Assembly (NCBI GenBank): GCA_947179155.2
Contig: OX359266.1
Location: 47,668,039 to 47,732,038 of the forward strand
Origin: Hedera helix
Lineage: Eukaryota; Streptophyta; Magnoliopsida; Apiales; Araliaceae
Reading direction: 5' to 3'
DNA length: 64,000 nucleotides
Within the stretch, counting starts at the first letter, position 1. Each line of letters opens with the position of its first letter. This document shows, in pieces, positions 1 through 10,497 of the stretch. The translations under genes and the position numbers were made by a program. The notes below the pieces were generated by a model. The model was given only the letters and a program-made list of their open reading frames with translations, made no database searches and was not told the origin of the DNA.

Positions 1-603
1 AGCAGATGTTGTGAGGTCGACTTGTTGTCCCCTTATCATGTTAATCTTTTGTACAAGTTGACTTTCAGCATATCCTGCCATTTTGTTTTATTTGATATTA
101 GAAGATCAAGAATTATGCATGGTTATTATTTTGGAGACAATTCAATAACTAGGACGTATAAATTGAAGCATATTATGCTCCGCGAGATCATGGTACAACA
201 ATGTGGATTTTCTTCACAACGGACGCAATCACAAATAGACTATTTATTGCTTTTTGGAATATTTTCTGGCCAGGAGCTAGAGTTGCCGTGGGTCATCGCT
301 GGATTTCCTCCGACTGAAGACCTCCCATTGAGTGACAAAGTAAGCTTTCCACTCTTCTCAAGTGCTTTAGTGGGGCAAATATTACATCACCCCGAGATGG
401 CCCAAATCATAGAAACCCGGAATTCTTTTGTTTTATGTCAAATAGGTTCCAACCGATCTGTTCCTGCGGAAGATGGATAGGAATGTGACTAGGTAGAAAA
501 GATCTTCCTGGGGAAGTTTTATTGGTCCACCTTATAGCAAAACTGAGTAGAAATATCAGGTTAAGAACATTGAATATTTGAACAATTAGGAGGTTTTTGT
601 TAG
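1..603 (-). pseudogene. CKX pseudogene, last exon and 3' flank
   Basis: This stretch matches the 3' end of the intact cytokinin dehydrogenase gene (30303-31220) on the same strand. The last exon corresponds to 530 down to 229, with the splice acceptor AG preserved at 531-532 and the stop-codon position aligned at 229-231. It is broken: relative to the intact gene about 11 bases are missing near 478, and further small gaps lie near 510-515, so the frame cannot be kept. The remaining exons lie beyond an 11.7-kb retroelement, at 12265-12775. The order and orientation relative to the intact gene indicate a tandem duplicate that decayed. I see no reason to expect a functional product. Confidence 0.88.
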
Positions 604-719
604 TGTTGACGTCAGATTTTAGACGCGGGCCGAAATCACCGGGTCGGCCAGTCCAAAACGCGCCACCAACGAAAAGCCCAAAATATGCTGGAATTAAAGA
701 TATTTGATCAAGTAAATAC
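604..719 (-). repeat. LTR of the LARD-like element, outer part of the interrupted copy
   Basis: This matches the first 116 bases of the uninterrupted LTR at 11583, with three differences in the first 70 bases. It stops at the AATAC target copy (715-719) of the nested insertion. The sequence resumes at 3568. Confidence 0.9.
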
Positions 720-959
720 TGTTAGTTCCCAGAGGCACACAAGTGATCTAGAAGGGGGGGGGGTTGAATAGATCTCTTAAATACTTTTTCCTTTAAGATT
801 AAGTTCAAAGATTTATTACCAATTAATCAACTTAATTGAGATTTGTTTACACAGCGGAATATTAGTTTGAAAAACTCCCCTTGAAGATTTCTAAAGCAGC
901 TTCAATTAGTTAAGATGATATTGAAGAAAATCACTTGTTAGGTAAACCAATTAACAGTC

Positions 960-990
<31 letters not shown>

Positions 991-3562
991 AGACAAAATG
1001 TAAATGACTAAAGTAAATGACACCAGAGAGTTTAAAGTGGTTCGGAGACTGAATAACTCCTACTCCACTCTTCTGCTACAACGAGTAGGAAATCCACTAA
1101 GAATGGTTCATACGGAACCCTTCAAGCTCATTAGCCTGGAAACTCTGGTTCACTAAGAACCCTTCAAACCCAGCAGGTTTGGTTAGTTTAGTCACAAAGA
1201 CAAGGACATTACTGCCCTCTTCAAGTCCAGCAGACTTGGCTCCTTTAGTCACTATGACAAGGACAACTGCCCTCTTCAAGTCCAACAAACTTGGCTCCCT
1301 GATTGTTTGAAAGAGGTTGTAGTTGTGCTGCTAAGTAGAACATTTGCTCTTCTTCATCTTTAGGTACTTAGCAGCTGCTTGTGATCAATCTTTGAATGCT
1401 GCTGATATTTTCCGTTGATGTTCTTCTTCTTTCTGTATTCAGCAACTACTCATGATCACCCATTGTGCTGCTAGGCTTTTGCACTTCAGCTCCTTTGATA
1501 CTTGATAACTTCTCGAGACGAACTCCTGAGATGACTGTGATGCTCCTTCCCTTTTGGTACTCAGTTGCTACAATGTATGTATCAAGTTGGCGTTTAAGCT
1601 TCTCTCTTCCATGTGCCTAGCAGCTCTAAACACTTTTCTTGTAATAGAGTTATTTATCTCTATGTCTCTCTCAATTCAGTGTTAGTGTTCTGATGGATCT
1701 TAGAGTCCTTCAGCATATTCATTTTCTGTTTCACTCTACGATTGGTTGTTGTCTACCATCATCTCTCTCGTATATTCATTCACCACCCCTTTTCTGTTTG
1801 TTATGCAAGCCTTTATATCTCAGAGCAAATTTTACCGTTGAAAGAAATCCCGTTGGTTTCCTTTGGCTTTGTGCAGATCTTTAATATCTTCAATGTTGAC
1901 TTTCTTGCCGCTTGTGTCAGTGCTTTTCCCTTTTCTTACATGCTTTGATATATTAACCTGTAGCTCAGCTTTCTCTGAATTTATAGCCGTTGCACACCCA
2001 GATTTGTTCAGCAAGGATTATTATTTCCTTTGTTAATTAATCTTCTGGTTCATCAATAAATACCTTCCTTGACTTTTAGAACCAACTGTTCTGATGCATT
2101 CAGAGATGTCCCATTTCTGACTTTATTCACCATCTTCCTGAGCAGTGGGTCCTGACTTATAGTCGTTTAGGCACAAAGTCTTATGTGACTCTAAAATGCT
2201 TCTTATTTCTCAAGAGCACTTACTCTTTCTTGAATCTGGGCGGGGAGTATTCTCTTTTCTCTCATACTATATTGCAGTTATGATTCTTTGCTGCTTATTG
2301 ATATCGTAGAGTGATAGTCTGCTCATTTGGACTCTACGAATTCATCTCCACTCGTCATTTGAAGTATGTTGAGTAAATGGTGGAGATTGAGCGTACTTAT
2401 CTTTTACTCTGCGATCTTTTGTGATCAGATAGTAGAGTTTGTCTGCAGTGCTTTGCTTTATGATTTCGTTCTACGATCTTGTCCTTTTGTTCAAATCGTA
2501 GAGATTGTGAACTGTCGTGCTTCTTAGTGAAATCGTTGAGTTGTAGTCTTTGTTGCTTCATCCTTTAATTTCTATTCAACGATTGTTCCATGTGTATAAC
2601 AATCTTCTGCATTGCCTTGTTATTCTGTTCCACTCTACGACTTCTTCTATCTGTGCAAAATTCAGTTGTATGTGGTTGCTCTTCAAGTTTTACTCTACGA
2701 TCTTGCTAGAGCGTGTATATCGTAGAGTATATCTCTTCTTTGGTTCAGCGTTATCTGCAGGCTCGCTTAGCTGTCTGTTCGACGATCGTAGAGTTCAACT
2801 CTACGATTAGTACATGATCAGTTATTTGATTTTGTATGAATATTCTGTAGACTTCTTGCACGTCTGTCTCTCTTTGATGATCGTAGAGTCGACTGGGCTG
2901 AGAGTCGTATCTTTCACTCTACGAACATGCCTTTGCTTGGAATCGTAGAGTCCATTCTACGATCCTATAGACTGATCAACCTAACATATTTGATCTTTTC
3001 TAACTAAGTTCTTTCTTACATTATTACATCATTACATATTGAAAGGACTTTTACAGACTCTGACATGCACAAATTAAACACTGATTCATTCTTATGCAAC
3101 TCTGCTTATATCATAAAACGTTTATGCAGAGCGACTTCTATTGAAAGATCAACCTAACATTTCTGATCTATAAAATCTAAGTCCTTTGTACACATGTATC
3201 TAAAAAAGGACTTTACAACATTCTAATCAGATAACTTTCATTCTCTTTAATAAGCAGCAGATAGTTTATAACAAGATCATATTCGTGTTATACAAGTGTG
3301 CACATCACAGTATTTGAAATAGGTAATATATATCATACACCCACAACAATGTAAGCACATAATTAGATTAACATATAATCACTTTGTCAAATAACCAAAT
3401 AAACACTTTCAGAGTATCTAAACACATAATCAATTAAGCACATAAGCACATTAACACATATGCACTTTGTCAGATACACATTGACAATCAACCATGTAAG
3501 CACATTTACTACAATCCTTTTTGCACAACAGTTATGATCATCAAATCAAACAACCTTCAACA
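720..3562. mobile_element. Nested solo-LTR-like insertion, 2.84 kb
   Basis: This 2,843-bp insertion splits the LTR of the outer element. It begins TGTTAGTTCC, ends TTCAACA, and is flanked by AATAC at 715-719 and 3563-3567. These are the hallmarks of an LTR-type insertion. No internal LTR pair and no coding domain is seen, so a solo LTR left by recombination is the simplest reading. A run of G followed by GTTGAATAGATC near 757-775 recalls long Copia LTRs of the SIRE type, but that is only a resemblance. It contains a TA microsatellite (about 964-990), a field of CTACGA/TCGTAG motifs (about 2300-2970) and a degenerate duplication of a block starting ATCAACCTAACAT (about 2975 and 3150). Confidence 0.75.
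2300..2970. repeat. Field of CTACGA / TCGTAG motifs
   Basis: The hexamer CTACGA and its complement TCGTAG recur about a dozen times here, usually as ACTCTACGAT or ATCGTAGAGT. Several occur as facing pairs, for example near 2785-2808 and 2942-2962, where a short hairpin could form. Spacing is irregular, so it is not an ordinary tandem repeat. One more copy lies upstream near 1735. It is entirely inside the nested LTR-like insertion. Confidence 0.8.
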
Positions 3563-3567
3563 AATAC

Positions 3568-4128
3568 TGAAAATAATAACACAATGATTTACGTGAAAAC
3601 CCAATACGGGAAAAACCACGGATGATATGCCAGAAATTCACTAGAATAAAATAGGAAGTGTTACAATACAACGATCTGTAACGAGACAACAATCTTTCTT
3701 CATACACGTGGTGTATATGTCTACCCTCCGATATACACCGACGTGTATAAATGGCATTTGTTGTACTCGCTGTATACTACTATAACTGCTCGCATAATGG
3801 TGTGCGCCGGAGTATGATCTCAATGGAGTATTCTGGTCTGCTGTTCGGTGTAAAATGGAGAAGATGGTCATTTTTCTCTCCTCTTGTGTTGCTTCTTAAA
3901 AGTTCTCATGATAGCCCCCTCTCCCCCCGTGATATGTCTGCTTCTCCTTTCTTTCATGTTGCGTGGTCCCAATGCTCATGTTTGACTATTACCAAGATAT
4001 TTCAGACAATGCCCACTGCCCCACGTATGCACTAGTGAACGTAGGTATGACTGTACCATACCTATGTCTAGTCTTGCTTTATCAGATATTTAAATGATGA
4101 GTCATGGTCCAAATATCTAATCCCAACA
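3568..4128 (-). repeat. LTR of the LARD-like element, inner part of the interrupted copy
   Basis: This continues the LTR begun at 604. Together the two parts total 677 bp, the same as the other LTR. It ends CCCAACA at 4128. About 14 base differences from 11583-12259 were counted by eye over the whole LTR, none of which alters its length. Confidence 0.9.
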
Positions 4129-4145
4129 GCCCCCCACTCTCCTGT
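4129..4145 (-). other. Polypurine tract of the LARD-like element
   Basis: Read on the minus strand, this is AGGAGAGTGGGGGGC directly before the LTR start TGTTGGGAT. A purine run at this place is the expected primer site for plus-strand DNA synthesis and sets the element's orientation as right to left. Confidence 0.7.
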
Positions 4146-4279
4146 TATAAGAAAATTTATAATAGGAGAGTAATACAAAAAGTACATTTGAAACACTAAA
4201 TATAACTGCTATGCCGCCGAGTTGCACCCAATTTGTCGATCTTGAAACTGTCGACCTTGAGACGGTCGAGATGAAGTTA

Positions 4280-4645
4280 CCGAGTAGCTGGGCTTGAACA
4301 CTGGGCTGCAGAGCTTGAACATTGAGTTGCCGAGCTTGAACACTGGGCTGCAGAGCTTGAACATTGAGTTGCCAAGCTTGAACACTGAGTTGCCGAGCTT
4401 GAACACTGGGCTACAGAGCTTGGACATTGAGTTGCCAAGCTTGGGGCTGCAGAGCTTGAACATTGAGTTGCCGAGCTTGAACACTGAGTTGCCGAGCTTG
4501 AACACTGGGCTGCAGAGCTTGAACACTGGGCTGTAGAGCTTGAACATTGAGTTGTCGAGCTTGAACACTGGGCAGCAGAGCTTGAACATTGAGTTGCCAA
4601 GCTTGAACACTGGGCGGCAGAGCTTGAACATTGAGTTGTCGAGCT
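4280..4645. repeat. 21-bp minisatellite (42-bp higher-order unit)
   Basis: A 21-bp unit of the form GAGCTTGAACACTGGGCTGCA, alternating with a variant ending ATTGAGTTGCC, is repeated about 16 times. Because 21 is a multiple of three, several frames on both strands stay open for 80-147 codons, giving heptapeptide repeats such as KLGNSMF or TQCSSSA. The open frames are a property of the repeat, not evidence of a gene. Confidence 0.85.
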
Positions 4646-5520
4646 CCTCCAACCGATCACCAATCCGGACATCCGAGTCGTACCCAAACCATCTACCTCG
4701 TCAGGCTGATATCAGATTGCCAAACAAACCGCCGAACAAACTCCGAAGTGAACTTGCCGAACCAATCCAAAATTGTGAAATTGTCCCAAAACTGTTAAAT
4801 AGACCCAAACTGCAGAACTCATACGTTTGAACTGAACTCTTCGTTGATGATACTGAACCCATCATACATACCATTGAGTTGAACCCTGCCACCAATAAAG
4901 AACCTACCAAATTGCCGAACTAAAACAACCGAATTGACCCAACCCAAACTGGTCGAACCAACTCGAAGTCGACCGAGACTGGTCGAACAACAAAATTGTC
5001 GAGGCCGAAACTGGCTAACGCTAAAACTACCGAAGCAGAGGCCAATGTCAAACTGCCGAGGCCAAACTGAAGTCGATCGATCCCAAACTGGCCGCTCGAA
5101 ACTGAAGTTGGTCGATCCCAAACTGACCGATCAAAACTGAAGTTGATCGATCCCAAACTGGTTGAACTATACCGTTCGAATCCAAACTGATTGAATTCGA
5201 TCGAACTCAAACTGATCGGGGTGAATCAAAGCCGATCGAACCCAAACTGGTTGAACTATACCGTTCGAACCCAAATTGATCGAAGCCGATCGAACTCAAA
5301 CTGATCGGGGCGAATCGAAGCCGATCGAACCCAAACTGGTTGAACTATACCGTTTGAACCCAAACTGATCGAAGCCGATCGAACTCAAACTGATCGGGGC
5401 GAATCGAAGCCGATCGAACCCAAACTGGTTGAACTATACCGTTGAACCCAAACTGATCGATGCCAACCGAATTCAAACTGATCGAGGCGAATCGAAGTCG
5501 ACCGAACTCAAACTGATCGT
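4646..5520. repeat. Degenerate and 89-bp tandem repeats rich in CAAACTG and CCGATCGAA
   Basis: From about 5222 the unit starting GAATC(A/G)AAGCC recurs at 5223, 5312, 5401 and 5489, a period of 89 (once 88) bp. Leftward it fades into shorter degenerate units of the type CAAACTGRYCGA. It is part of the LARD-like interior and no domain is recognised in the frames across it. Confidence 0.8.
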
Positions 5521-5672
5521 TGATGCCTCATATAACCCTGAGACGGATGTGTGCCCCTTATATCGTCTTGACCGTCCTGGTCATGGCTCTTGACCGTCCC
5601 GGTCATGGCTCATATGACCCTGAGCTGGGTGTGTTCCCCTTGTACCGTCCCGACCGTCCCGGTCATGGCTCA
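5521..5672. repeat. GACCGTCC minisatellite, left part
   Basis: There are about two and a half copies of a unit containing CCCTGAGCTGGGTG and CCGTCCCGGTCATGG. The array is interrupted at 5673 by a solo LTR and resumes at 8612-8670 with the same motifs. Confidence 0.7.
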
Positions 5673-8611
5673 TGTGACGCCCCCAAATCTGGGCCCACAC
5701 AGCCCAAACTTGAGTCGTCAAAAGACTACAACAAAATTATTACAACAAAGCACAACGTACAACAATACAGTGTATAATAATACACAACTAAGTCTTCACT
5801 ATTATTGCCACACTATTTTACAAAACGTGAAGACTATGATAACTATTCCTCGGACCCTCACTCCATTCCCCGGCTAGACCCTGTTATGTTTTCATCTCCT
5901 GTTGAAAAATAATGGAACAAAAGAAAGGGTGAGCTCAAATAGCCCAGTAAAGAATATCATGACTAAGATAATGACGAATAAATTATCATTAGTCTTCAAC
6001 AGCTGAGTTCTTGATAGAATACAATAGACTACAAGGTTTATATCAAAAACTGCAGTTAAATTCTTAAACAACGTTCAGATCAATAATAGCAGCGGAATGA
6101 GTAATCTATTAGAAGAATAATGCAAACTATAATGTCCACTCGGTTCTCTTTTTAGGAAAAACATCATCAACTTTTATCATCTGAAATATCATTAGTCAAG
6201 ATAATACAAATTCACAGTTCCTGATCATAATCATGCACATCAACAGTTCATCTTTGTACTACGGGCCAAAGATATTCAATATAGCACCAACGGTCATGAT
6301 TATACCAGATTCAGCCTTTGGTCATAATTATACTAAACAACAGTTCATCTTTGCACTACGGGCCAAAGAGAACATTCACCACGTGCCATAAAAGACACCG
6401 AACAGATGTATCGCCTTTAACCTATTATATCGCCTTTAACCTATCATCTGTTCAACAAATATATCACATCTGTGCCCCCGGCCACAGATATTCACAACAG
6501 CTTGATTTTTGGATGATTAGAATGATATAAATGATGAACAGAAGAAATAGGATAACAATAAGTATCGGAAGTTTACTTTGTACAGATTCAAATAATGTCC
6601 AAATTGTCAACATGATGTGGAGTGAAATTTAAAAATGATATTCAAGATCCACAGTTCAGAATAACGGTTACAATTCAATAGAAAGGTCCACGTAAATAGG
6701 AAGGTTCAGTTGAAATAATGAAGTTCAACTATTATGGAACATATAATATTTTCAGGAATTATAGAAGCAATAGTTCCATAATAAATTTCGATTTAGGAGT
6801 ATGAAAGAATATAATATCCCTTACCGTAGCAGGTTTGATTAACAAAAGGTGAAGGAAATTAATACAAAGGGTTATTCACTAACAGGCGGCAATCCGCTCC
6901 GTAAGGTTATTCCCACAATTTAATAGAATTTGAGTACAAAGAGTTATTCACCAAACAGGCGGCAATCCGCTCCGTAAGGTTATTCCCACAATTTAATAGA
7001 ATTTGAGTACAAAGAGTTATTCACCAAACAGGCGGCAATCCGCTCCGTAAGGTTATTCTCAGAGATTAATAATGAATGAATACGAAAGGTTATTCACCAA
7101 CAGGCGGCAATCCGCTCCGTAAGGTTATTCCCACAATTTAATACATGGAAATAAAAGGCACGTCTTATGAGTAAGGAAGAAACAATATTATTATCGAGAA
7201 TCAAATAATGATAATCCCTTACCATAGTATGTTTGAATAATGGAAGATGAAAAAGATGGTATCCCTTACCTCAACACGTGACTGGATATTGATTTAAATG
7301 AGGTTGATTAACTTGAACAGTACATGTATACTTATAGATCTTCACAAATACTCAAGATGACTTAAGCACACTTAGAGAGAACTTTCACAAGAAGTATTTA
7401 GAGAGAGAAAGAAAGAACAAGTAAGGAAGTTTATGAAAAATTCTTAAGTTAAGGCTTCTATTTATAGCCAAAAATCTTATCATTCATTTAATCTAAACCA
7501 TTCATTTAAAGATCATCTTTTAATCTACACCATCCATTTCAAATATTATATTATCTTTAATCTACACCATTCATTTCATATCACCTAATAATCACCTAAC
7601 TTTATATTATAAACAAATCAATTTAATTATTCAACAATAATTCACACTTTAATCTACACCATTCATTTCATATCACCTAATAATCACCTAACTTTATATT
7701 ATAAACAAATCAATTCAATTATTCAACAATAATTCACACTTTAATCTACACCATTCATTTCATATCACCTAATAATCACCTAACTTTATATTATAAACAA
7801 ATAACTTTATCAATTCAATTATTATGACTAATTGTTATAAATACAGTATAGTTAGCTCTTAGATATCAAGTCAATAAATTAATGAAATACAATTGTTTAA
7901 ATAACATCATAATAGAGATAACAATAATGTAAAATAAAGCATACGTTACTGTGTAATGACAATTATTGATTCAATAATGTGAATTACTGTGCATATGTTA
8001 CTGTGACAATTATTAGGTTCAATAATTTTAAAAACAGTGCAACAACAATTATTGACTCAATGATATAAAATACAGTGTAATGACAATTATTAAATCAATA
8101 ATGCAAAATACTGTGTAACAACAATTATTGAATTGATAATATAAAATATTATGCAGTGACAATTATCGATGAAATGATGCGTAACAGTTACGGTGTCAAT
8201 TATCAGACCAAAAATATGAGACACTATGCAATACCGTGTGTTACTGTAGAGTACCGTGTGCTACAGAAAATACCATAAACTACCGTATGCTACTATTCTT
8301 TTATCACCGGTATTTTAACAGTTCCGTTGACTATTTTTATTTAAAAAGGTTACTTCTGTCGTTTTCTATATCCGACAAATATTCCGATGTGGGGTCCACC
8401 AATAATTTGTTATTTCGGCGCCGTCGGACCAAACGAATATTCCCCGACCAAACGAATATTCCCCGACAAAGCGAATATTGTCTGACAAAGTAAAATTTGC
8501 ACATAACATCCTTAACTTTTAACTTTATCGATTTAACCACTTACTGTTTCAAAAAAATATATATATGAAGAAAAAATAAATTTTGTATTTCATAAAATTC
8601 GGGGTCTTACA
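5673..8611 (-). mobile_element. Nested gypsy-type solo LTR, copy A
   Basis: A 2,939-bp insertion is flanked by GCTCA (5668-5672 and 8612-8616). On the minus strand it begins TGTAAGACCCCGAA and ends GGGGGCGTCACA, a pattern seen in Tekay/Del-type Ty3-gypsy LTRs. A TATA box (TATAAATAG) lies at 7458-7466 on the minus strand. No internal domain or second LTR is present, so it is read as a solo LTR. It is the same family as 25009-27735. Internal arrays are four copies of a 73-bp unit around CGGCAATCCGCTCCG (about 6860-7125) and about three copies of a 95-120-bp AT-rich unit (about 7490-7800). Confidence 0.82.
6860..7130. repeat. 73-bp tandem array inside solo LTR copy A
   Basis: The marker AGGCGGCAATCCGC recurs at 6884, 6957, 7030 and 7102, a period of about 73 bp. 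The sister LTR at 25009-27735 lacks this array at the equivalent place, so it expanded in this copy or was lost from the other. Confidence 0.85.
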
Positions 8612-9440
8612 GCTCATGTGACCCTGAGCTGGGTGTGTTCCCCTTATACCGTCCCGGTCATACAGAAAATTAAGAATAATTGTCATTACTGCCCCCCAGC
8701 CAGATCGAAATATGGGGACATGTCAAATTTTCAAAGCAGTGCTCCCATATCCTATGGGAAACAAGGGAGGTTGGCCTGACCTTATAACGTCATAATATAA
8801 TGTGAAACATATATGTAATTTGGAAGAGATGTCAGTTTATATCATCATGTCAGTCACCCATTCTTGTACCAAATGTATGTATGAATTAATGAATGTATGT
8901 ATGAATGAAGGTATGTATAAATGAATGTATGTTGTCTGACCTGATTTCATTGTGCCGGTACGAGAGCCGGACTTCCTTATGTCTCCCTCCATCCTTATAT
9001 CACCGAGGTGACGCTCCCGACCCTTCGGGAGACCTTGTGTCGGTTTTGCATCTTCAAGAGAGACCACCTTATAGCCTTGAGAGGGAGAAATCACCTCATA
9101 TCTTCATATTTCATCGTAATTTGATCAAAGCCTCAGTAGTAAGTTGTGATAATAACGTCTTGATGCCGTCAATTGAAATGATTGAACGTTCTGTTGAGCT
9201 TTAATTGCTTAGATTGTGATTATACTCTACATGATAATGAGCCTCTACCTTCTGTTTTGTCCGCCACCACCATGCTGCTCGTACCATCACCGCACTGTTG
9301 GCTCTGCATTGTTGCAACCAACTATGCAATGCCTCTGTGAAGATACTTCAGATTTGTGCTACTGTCGTGTATATCTCATTTCTGACTCCCCGTACATAAA
9401 ATACCTTTAGCGGCTATATCTCCCAAATATAATATTTGAT
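8612..9440. other. Interior of LARD-like element, no gene recognised
   Basis: After the resumed minisatellite (to about 8670) comes about 770 bp of unassigned sequence. It contains a short ATGTATGAATGAATG-type repeat near 8870-8930. Open frames of 85-99 codons show no family features. Confidence 0.5.
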
Positions 9441-9625
9441 TATTGTAAAAATATTTCTGACAGTGCCTCACGGCCCCAAAATCTCATAAAGTGAATCTGT
9501 TCCTTATCTCTCCATTAGTGTAGCTTTACAAATATTAATAATGAGTCATCACCACAACATATTAGCCCCCTACTCTCCTGTTATAAAAATGTTTATAATA
9601 GAAGAGTAATACAAAAATCTATTGT
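9441..9625 (-). repeat. Relict LTR end with polypurine tract, related to the outer element
   Basis: The stretch from about 9460 to 9625 resembles the inner end of the LARD LTR and what follows it (about 3990-4175). Shared features are an AATGAGTCAT block followed by the run CCCCCTACTCTCCTGTTATAA and the tail AGAGTAATACAAAAA. It is much more diverged than the two outer LTRs are from each other. It suggests an older related element, or a recombinant structure, inside the present one. Confidence 0.55.
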
Positions 9626-9684
9626 AAACTTCAACCTCCACGCTGTCGATACCAAACTGTCAGCCACGACCCACTGCTATGAAT

Positions 9685-10020
9685 CTACTTATTTTTAGAT
9701 ATACTTCTCCACAAACCTTCTATCTTCCAAATTTCTCTGCTAGTCCGGTATTTGCCACAGTCGGTCAAAGCATTATCAAGCATGTTAATGGCAACAACAC
9801 CCAAATGATGCCCCTTCTCAGTCTCTTCTTTGAAAAATAAGTATGCCTCTTCTGACCTACCGCACTTGGCATATGCCTCGATCATTGAATTATATAAAGG
9901 GTTTTTAGCTGTGGAGGAATCTTCCACTGCTGCAAAGACTTGCTGCGCTCGTTTCAGCATCCGTTGCTTTCCATACAAACTTATCATAAATGCACTTGCA
10001 GCATCCTCTGGCTTATAGTA
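9685..10020 (-). pseudogene. Captured fragment of a PPR-protein gene
   Basis: Reading from about 10020 down to 9685, an open frame encodes about 110 residues. It contains a recognisable pentatricopeptide repeat, YNSMIEAYAKCGRSEEAYLF, with further degenerate repeats either side and the lead-in YYKPEDAASAFMISLYGK. PPR proteins bind organellar RNA. This piece lacks a start, a targeting peptide and most repeats, so it cannot be a working gene. The source may be a long P-class PPR of the EMB976 kind, which is a memory-based and uncertain match. It lies about 35 bases downstream of the PP2C fragment on the same strand, and both are in the sense orientation of the surrounding retroelement. The frame becomes unrelated at its C-terminal end. 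Confidence 0.75.
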
Positions 10021-10055
10021 GCAATAGCTTGCCCCAATTCATAAATAAAATTTTG

Positions 10056-10497
10056 TTATTGCAGAGGTAGACTTTGCCAATCTGTCCTCCCCAAATCAGC
10101 AATCACAATTGTAATATTGTCCTGTGAGCACCGGTCCAGAGCTACTTGTCCAAGTGCTTCATAAGCCATCTGAGCATCTCTATGTTTCCTAAGTTGATCC
10201 CTAACAAAATTGACTGCTTCTGAGCTATTCATGTAACCCCACAAGCCATTAGATGCTAACAATACAAATTCCGCATCTACTCCAAGATCTACTTGAAAAA
10301 CATCAGGCAAGACAGTAACCAAGTCTCCAGTAAATTTTATCCTAGAAATAAACTTTGGGGACCATCTCCCTTCCTCAACTCCCTTCTCTAGCATCTCATA
10401 TTTCTTTGTCTTAAACCGCATGTCACCAAAAGCACGGGGTACAGAAATATCTCCACAAATTCTTCCACTGACAGTCTGCTTCCAATACCCATGGATC
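10056..10497 (-). pseudogene. Captured fragment of a PP2C (TAP38/PPH1-like) gene
   Basis: About 145 codons run uninterrupted from 10497 to a stop at 10056. They include the PP2C motif RICGDISVPRAFGD, then a segment matching the middle of plant PPH1/TAP38 (PP2C57), and end with IVIADLGRTDWQSLP, a C-terminal signature of that protein. TAP38 dephosphorylates light-harvesting complex II in chloroplasts. The fragment lacks the N-terminal half and the membrane tail. Two acidic residues are changed where active PP2Cs have an SDGLWD-type motif (here SNGLWG), so metal binding would fail. No intron interrupts it, which suits capture of spliced RNA if the parent gene has introns here. It sits inside the LARD-like element, in its sense orientation. 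Confidence 0.85.

Noticed and set aside
4209..4687. Long overlapping frames (136 and 147 codons) resembling Cys/Ser-rich or Lys/Leu-rich repeat proteins
   Set aside because: They are created by a 21-bp tandem repeat that keeps several frames open on both strands. There is no start context or domain.
8337..8540. A 67-codon frame with a clear relative at 25079-25300
   Set aside because: Both lie at the same place near the start of the sister solo LTRs, so the similarity reflects shared LTR sequence. No known domain is seen and the position is in the promoter part.
10056..10421. Possible intact small phosphatase gene
   Set aside because: It lacks the N-terminal half of PP2C, has changed metal-binding residues, and lies within a retroelement.
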